Below, piece by piece: positions 42,275 through 44,489 of a stretch of DNA of 44,489 nt; the first letter of the stretch is position 1; each line of letters starts with the position of its first letter. This DNA comes from Candidatus Neomarinimicrobiota bacterium (lineage in GTDB: Bacteria; Fidelibacterota; SORT01). The notes under the pieces are model-generated. The model was not told the DNA's origin and did not search any database. It worked only from the letters and a program-made list of their open reading frames with translations. Where the stretch lies: the NCBI GenBank assembly GCA_022567655.1, contig JADFGO010000007.1:1-44489 (forward strand). Reading direction: 5' to 3'. The position numbers and the translations under genes were made by a program.

Positions 42275-43573
42275 TTGTTATCGACATTAAAAGCAGAAGA
42301 TCCCGAGCTTTATGAATCCGTGCGGGGTGAAGTAGCCCGCCAGCGCCAGACCCTTGAGTTGATTGCTTCCGAAAATTTCGTTAGCCGTAAAGTATTGGAA
42401 GCTGCCGGTTCTGTATTAACGAATAAATATGCCGAAGGGTATCCGGGTAAACGATATTACGGCGGGTGCGCTCATGTGGATATTGCGGAAAATCTCGCCC
42501 GAGACAGAGCAAAAAAACTCTTCGGAGCCGAATATGTGAACGTTCAACCTCACTCCGGTTCACAGGCGAACATGGGTGTCTATTTTACGTTTTTAAAACC
42601 GGGTGATACTCTGATGGGGATGAGCCTCTCGATGGGCGGTCATCTCACTCACGGCTCACCTGTTAACTTCTCGGGAAAAATTTATAACGTCGTATCTTAC
42701 GGAGTGACAAAAGAAAAAGAGCTGATCGATTTCGATCAGGTAGCAAAAGTTGCGCGAGAAGAGAAACCCAAAATGATCGTCGCCGGCGGAAGCGCTTATC
42801 CGAGAGATATTGATTTCGCGAAATTTCGTGAAATTGCCGACGAAGTGGGTGCGTATCTGATGGCTGACATAGCGCATCCTGCCGGATTGGTTGCCGTAGG
42901 GCTGCACAACGACCCTCTGCCTGTTTGCCACGTAGTTACCACTACTACCCATAAAACTCTCCGGGGACCACGGGGCGGGATGATCATGATAGGAAAGGAT
43001 TATGAAAATCCGTTCGGCATAGTCGCTCCTAAATCCGGAAGGACAAAGATGATGTCGGAACTTCTTGACAGTATGATCATGCCGGGAATACAGGGAGGAC
43101 CGCTGATGCACGTGATAGCCGCAAAAGCGGCGGCGTTTGGTGAAGACCTTGAACCGGAGTACAAAACTTACATCGAACAGGTGGTGGCAAATGCCAAAGC
43201 CCTCGCAGACGCCCTGCTCGAACACGATTTTAAAGTTGTTTCGGGCGGTACTGACGTGCATCTTGTACTGTTGAACCTTGTAAATAAAAACACTACGGGC
43301 AAAGCGGCGGAAGAATCACTTGAAGCGGCGGGCATCACTACCAATAAAAACATGGTGCCGTTTGACGAGCGCAGTCCATTTGTAACGAGTGGATTACGGA
43401 TAGGAACCCCGGCGCTGACTACAAGAGGTATGAAGGAAGAACAAATGAAGCTGATAGCAGACTTGATGGACAAAGTTATTTCTAATCCCGATGACAAAGC
43501 TGTCAGGAAGGAAGTCAGAATATCAGTCGGAGAACTTTGTGAGGAATTTCCACTATACGATTACCTCGTCTAA
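42275..43573 (+). CDS. glyA: Serine hydroxymethyltransferase
   Basis: GlyA converts serine and THF to glycine and 5,10-methylene-THF and is the main one-carbon source. The 432-residue protein has [44 protein letters not shown], and the PLP lysine in [13 protein letters not shown] (about residue 229). The start is TTG 42275, two bases after the rpiB stop; translational coupling likely replaces a strong ribosome site. It is followed by nrdR at 18 bp. It feeds the folate pool used by purN/purH and the cyclo-ligase in this window. Confidence 0.97.
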   Translation: MLSTLKAEDPELYESVRGEVARQRQTLELIASENFVSRKVLEAAGSVLTNKYAEGYPGKRYYGGCAHVDIAENLARDRAKKLFGAEYVNVQPHSGSQANMGVYFTFLKPGDTLMGMSLSMGGHLTHGSPVNFSGKIYNVVSYGVTKEKELIDFDQVAKVAREEKPKMIVAGGSAYPRDIDFAKFREIADEVGAYLMADIAHPAGLVAVGLHNDPLPVCHVVTTTTHKTLRGPRGGMIMIGKDYENPFGIVAPKSGRTKMMSELLDSMIMPGIQGGPLMHVIAAKAAAFGEDLEPEYKTYIEQVVANAKALADALLEHDFKVVSGGTDVHLVLLNLVNKNTTGKAAEESLEAAGITTNKNMVPFDERSPFVTSGLRIGTPALTTRGMKEEQMKLIADLMDKVISNPDDKAVRKEVRISVGELCEEFPLYDYLV

Positions 43574-43591
43574 AGCTGGGAGGATAAGAAT

Positions 43592-44038
43592 ATGAGATGT
43601 GTCTATTGTGATTCGGCGGATACTAAAGTCGTTGATTCACGGGCGGTTCAAAGCGATAACGCCATCCGGCGCAGACGCGAATGCGAATCGTGTTCAAAGC
43701 GCTTTACAACTTATGAATATATAGAGAACACTCCCGTAATGGTCGTTAAAAACGACGGCAGGAGGGAGACGTATGCGCGGCAAAAGGTGGAAAAAGCAAT
43801 ACAGATAGCGTGCAATAAACGTCCCGTGTCTCTCGAACAGATATTTTCCATAATAAATGACGTTGAACTTGAACTCGGCAATCTCGGCAGAAGGGAAGTA
43901 CCGGTTAAAGTGATAGGCGAAACTATCATGAAGAAACTCAAATCTATTGATGAAATCGCTTTTGTCAGATTCGCCAGTGTTTATAAGAAGTACAAAGACA
44001 CGCAGGAGTTCATCTCCGAAATCCACAGGATGAATTGA
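43592..44038 (+). CDS. nrdR: Transcriptional repressor NrdR
   Basis: NrdR binds NrdR boxes upstream of ribonucleotide reductase genes and represses them according to the ATP/dATP balance. The 148-residue protein has a zinc ribbon (Cys3, Cys6, Cys31, Cys34, in MRCVYC and CESC) followed by an ATP-cone domain (about 48-138: VVKNDGRRETYARQKVEKAI ...). The length is normal. GGGAGG is near the ATG. No nrd genes are in this window. It ends about 53 bases before the tRNA gene, which has its own promoter. Confidence 0.97.
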   Translation: MRCVYCDSADTKVVDSRAVQSDNAIRRRRECESCSKRFTTYEYIENTPVMVVKNDGRRETYARQKVEKAIQIACNKRPVSLEQIFSIINDVELELGNLGRREVPVKVIGETIMKKLKSIDEIAFVRFASVYKKYKDTQEFISEIHRMN

Positions 44039-44045
44039 TAAACTC

Positions 44046-44074
44046 TTGACTTCTGATCGAAAGCCGGGTATAAT
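44046..44074 (+). promoter_or_regulatory. Strong sigma70-type promoter for tRNA-Ala
   Basis: TTGACT (44046-44051) and a perfect TATAAT (44069-44074) are exactly 17 bases apart. The predicted start lies about 10 bases before the mature tRNA 5' end at 44092. This is the best promoter match in the window. Confidence 0.7.
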
Positions 44075-44091
44075 ATATCTGATATTTTAAT

Positions 44092-44164
44092 GGGGCCGTA
44101 GCTCAGCTGGGAGAGCGCCTGAATGGCATTCAGGAGGTCGTCGGTTCGATCCCGATCGGCTCCA
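44092..44164 (+). tRNA. tRNA-Ala (anticodon GGC)
   Basis: The 73-base cloverleaf is complete. The acceptor stem GGGGCCG pairs with CGGCTCC (one G-U). The D stem is GCTC/GAGC. The anticodon stem is CCTGA/TCAGG with loop ATGGCAT, giving anticodon GGC (alanine). The T stem GTCGG/CCGAT encloses loop TTCGATC. The discriminator base is A, and the next bases are CTA, so the CCA end is not encoded. Partial copies of its 3' half follow directly. Confidence 0.95.
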
Positions 44165-44215
44165 CTAATATTACCAACGGTTACAGAGAATTAAATTAAT
44201 TACAAAATTTAGATA

Positions 44216-44286
44216 CGCCTGAATGGCATTCAGGAGGTCGTCGGTTCTTCCGCAGGAACTCCTCTGGAGGATCCCGATCGGCTCCA
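44216..44286 (+). pseudogene. Partial tRNA-Ala copy B with T-loop insertion
   Basis: The anticodon arm, variable loop, T arm and 3' acceptor strand are kept almost exactly, but the 5' acceptor strand and D arm are missing, so it cannot fold as a tRNA. A 22-base insertion (44248-44269) sits in the T-loop between TTC and GATC. It can form TTCC-GCA-GGAA and CTCC-TCT-GGAG hairpins. Confidence 0.85.
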
Positions 44287-44338
44287 CTAATTATTACCAA
44301 TGGTTACAGAGAATTTAATGAATTACAAAATTTAGATA

Positions 44339-44409
44339 CGCCTGAATGGCGTTCAGGAGGTCGTCGGTTCTTCCGCAGGAACTCCTACGGAGGATCCCGA
44401 TCGGCTCCA
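44339..44409 (+). pseudogene. Partial tRNA-Ala copy C with T-loop insertion
   Basis: The same truncated layout as copy B, with the same-length T-loop insertion (44371-44392). The second hairpin loop is TAC instead of TCT while its CTCC/GGAG stem is unchanged. The anticodon loop has one change (GGCA to GGCG). After the discriminator-like A the sequence departs from the spacer of the other copies. Confidence 0.85.
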
Positions 44410-44489
44410 TTAATATCCCCTACATAATTAAAATCCGTACATTAATGTATATTTAATCTGTTTGTGTTAAATTTGCGCAAATGGATATC
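44410..44489. other. A/T-rich end of window with palindromes
   Basis: Two palindromes are visible: TACATTAATGTA (44438-44449) and ATTTGCGCAAAT (44471-44482). An ATG at 44481 has no visible ribosome site and only three codons remain, so no gene can be called. Confidence 0.4.

Larger units (their letters stand above)
44116..44409 (+). repeat. Tandem array of tRNA-Ala 3' halves
   Basis: The array has three copies of the segment from CGCCTGAATGGC to CGGCTCCA. Copy A is inside the real tRNA (44116-44164), copy B is at 44216-44286 and copy C at 44339-44409. Between them lie near-identical A/T-rich spacers of 51 and 52 bases (44165-44215 and 44287-44338). The A-to-B step is 100 bases and the B-to-C step 123 bases; the difference is the 22-base insertion in B plus one extra spacer base. 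No other gene is visible up to the window end. Confidence 0.93.

Noticed and set aside
42656-43261. Minus-strand open frame of 201 codons
   Set aside because: It is antisense to glyA, which is complete and conserved; composition looks like a shadow frame.
44116-44409. CRISPR-like repeat/spacer array
   Set aside because: Only three copies exist, the spacers are copies of each other, and the repeat is plainly tRNA sequence. No cas gene is present.
44481-44489. Start of a further gene at the window end
   Set aside because: Only three codons are visible after the ATG and there is no ribosome site, so nothing can be supported.

Overview
The window is a gene-dense stretch (moderate G+C by eye) of a Gram-negative-type bacterial chromosome. 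I infer a member of the FCB group, most likely Marinimicrobia/Neomarinimicrobiota or a neighbouring candidate phylum. The reasons are a GWxTD-domain secreted protein, a Por/FadL-like beta-barrel, lipoproteins with TPRs, a single-chain (alpha plus beta) 2-oxoacid dehydrogenase E1, and a heptose-phosphate kinase that implies LPS. No 16S gene or other decisive marker is present, so the assignment is inference. No prophage, transposase, CRISPR array or plasmid gene was seen; most genes are housekeeping.

Layout. Bases 1-8151 are on the minus strand: a class III nucleotide cyclase (3' end outside the window), a TerB-like protein, nadA, a palindrome-rich intergenic repeat block, nth, 5-formyl-THF cyclo-ligase, a thioredoxin with an altered active site, alkaline phosphatase, tyrS and smpB. 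Bases 8301-21032 are on the plus strand: a STAS protein, an M3-like metallopeptidase, an HDAC-family deacetylase and pcm in a tight operon; two membrane proteins (PspC and LiaF-like); gpmI and a heptose kinase; a beta-propeller and a GWxTD secreted protein; a DapA-family aldolase; and a LeuB-type dehydrogenase. The large E1 fusion (21029-23512, minus) converges on the last of these.

Bases 23776 to the end are on the plus strand: an RNase H-like protein, leuD, thiolase and 3-hydroxyacyl-CoA dehydrogenase, a sugar nucleotidyltransferase, a deoxynucleoside kinase, then purN-purH-mreB-mreC-mreD-mrdA-rodA behind a good promoter. An envelope cluster follows (CpoB-like TPR lipoprotein, a stand-alone GT5 N-terminal domain, a DUF4270/DNRLRE-like lipoprotein, a beta-barrel, a TPR lipoprotein), then rpiB, glyA and nrdR, and finally a tRNA-Ala(GGC) with its own promoter.

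The most unusual feature is at the right end. The 3' half of the tRNA-Ala gene plus about 51 bp of flank is repeated twice more in tandem. Both extra copies carry the same-length 22-nt insertion in the T-loop, and that insertion can fold into two small hairpins. Other points of interest are the split-glycogen-synthase-like/lipoprotein/barrel cluster, the nested palindromes upstream of nadA, an operator-like inverted repeat inside a promoter spacer before gpmI, a probably leaderless smpB, and active-site substitutions in the cyclase and thioredoxin.
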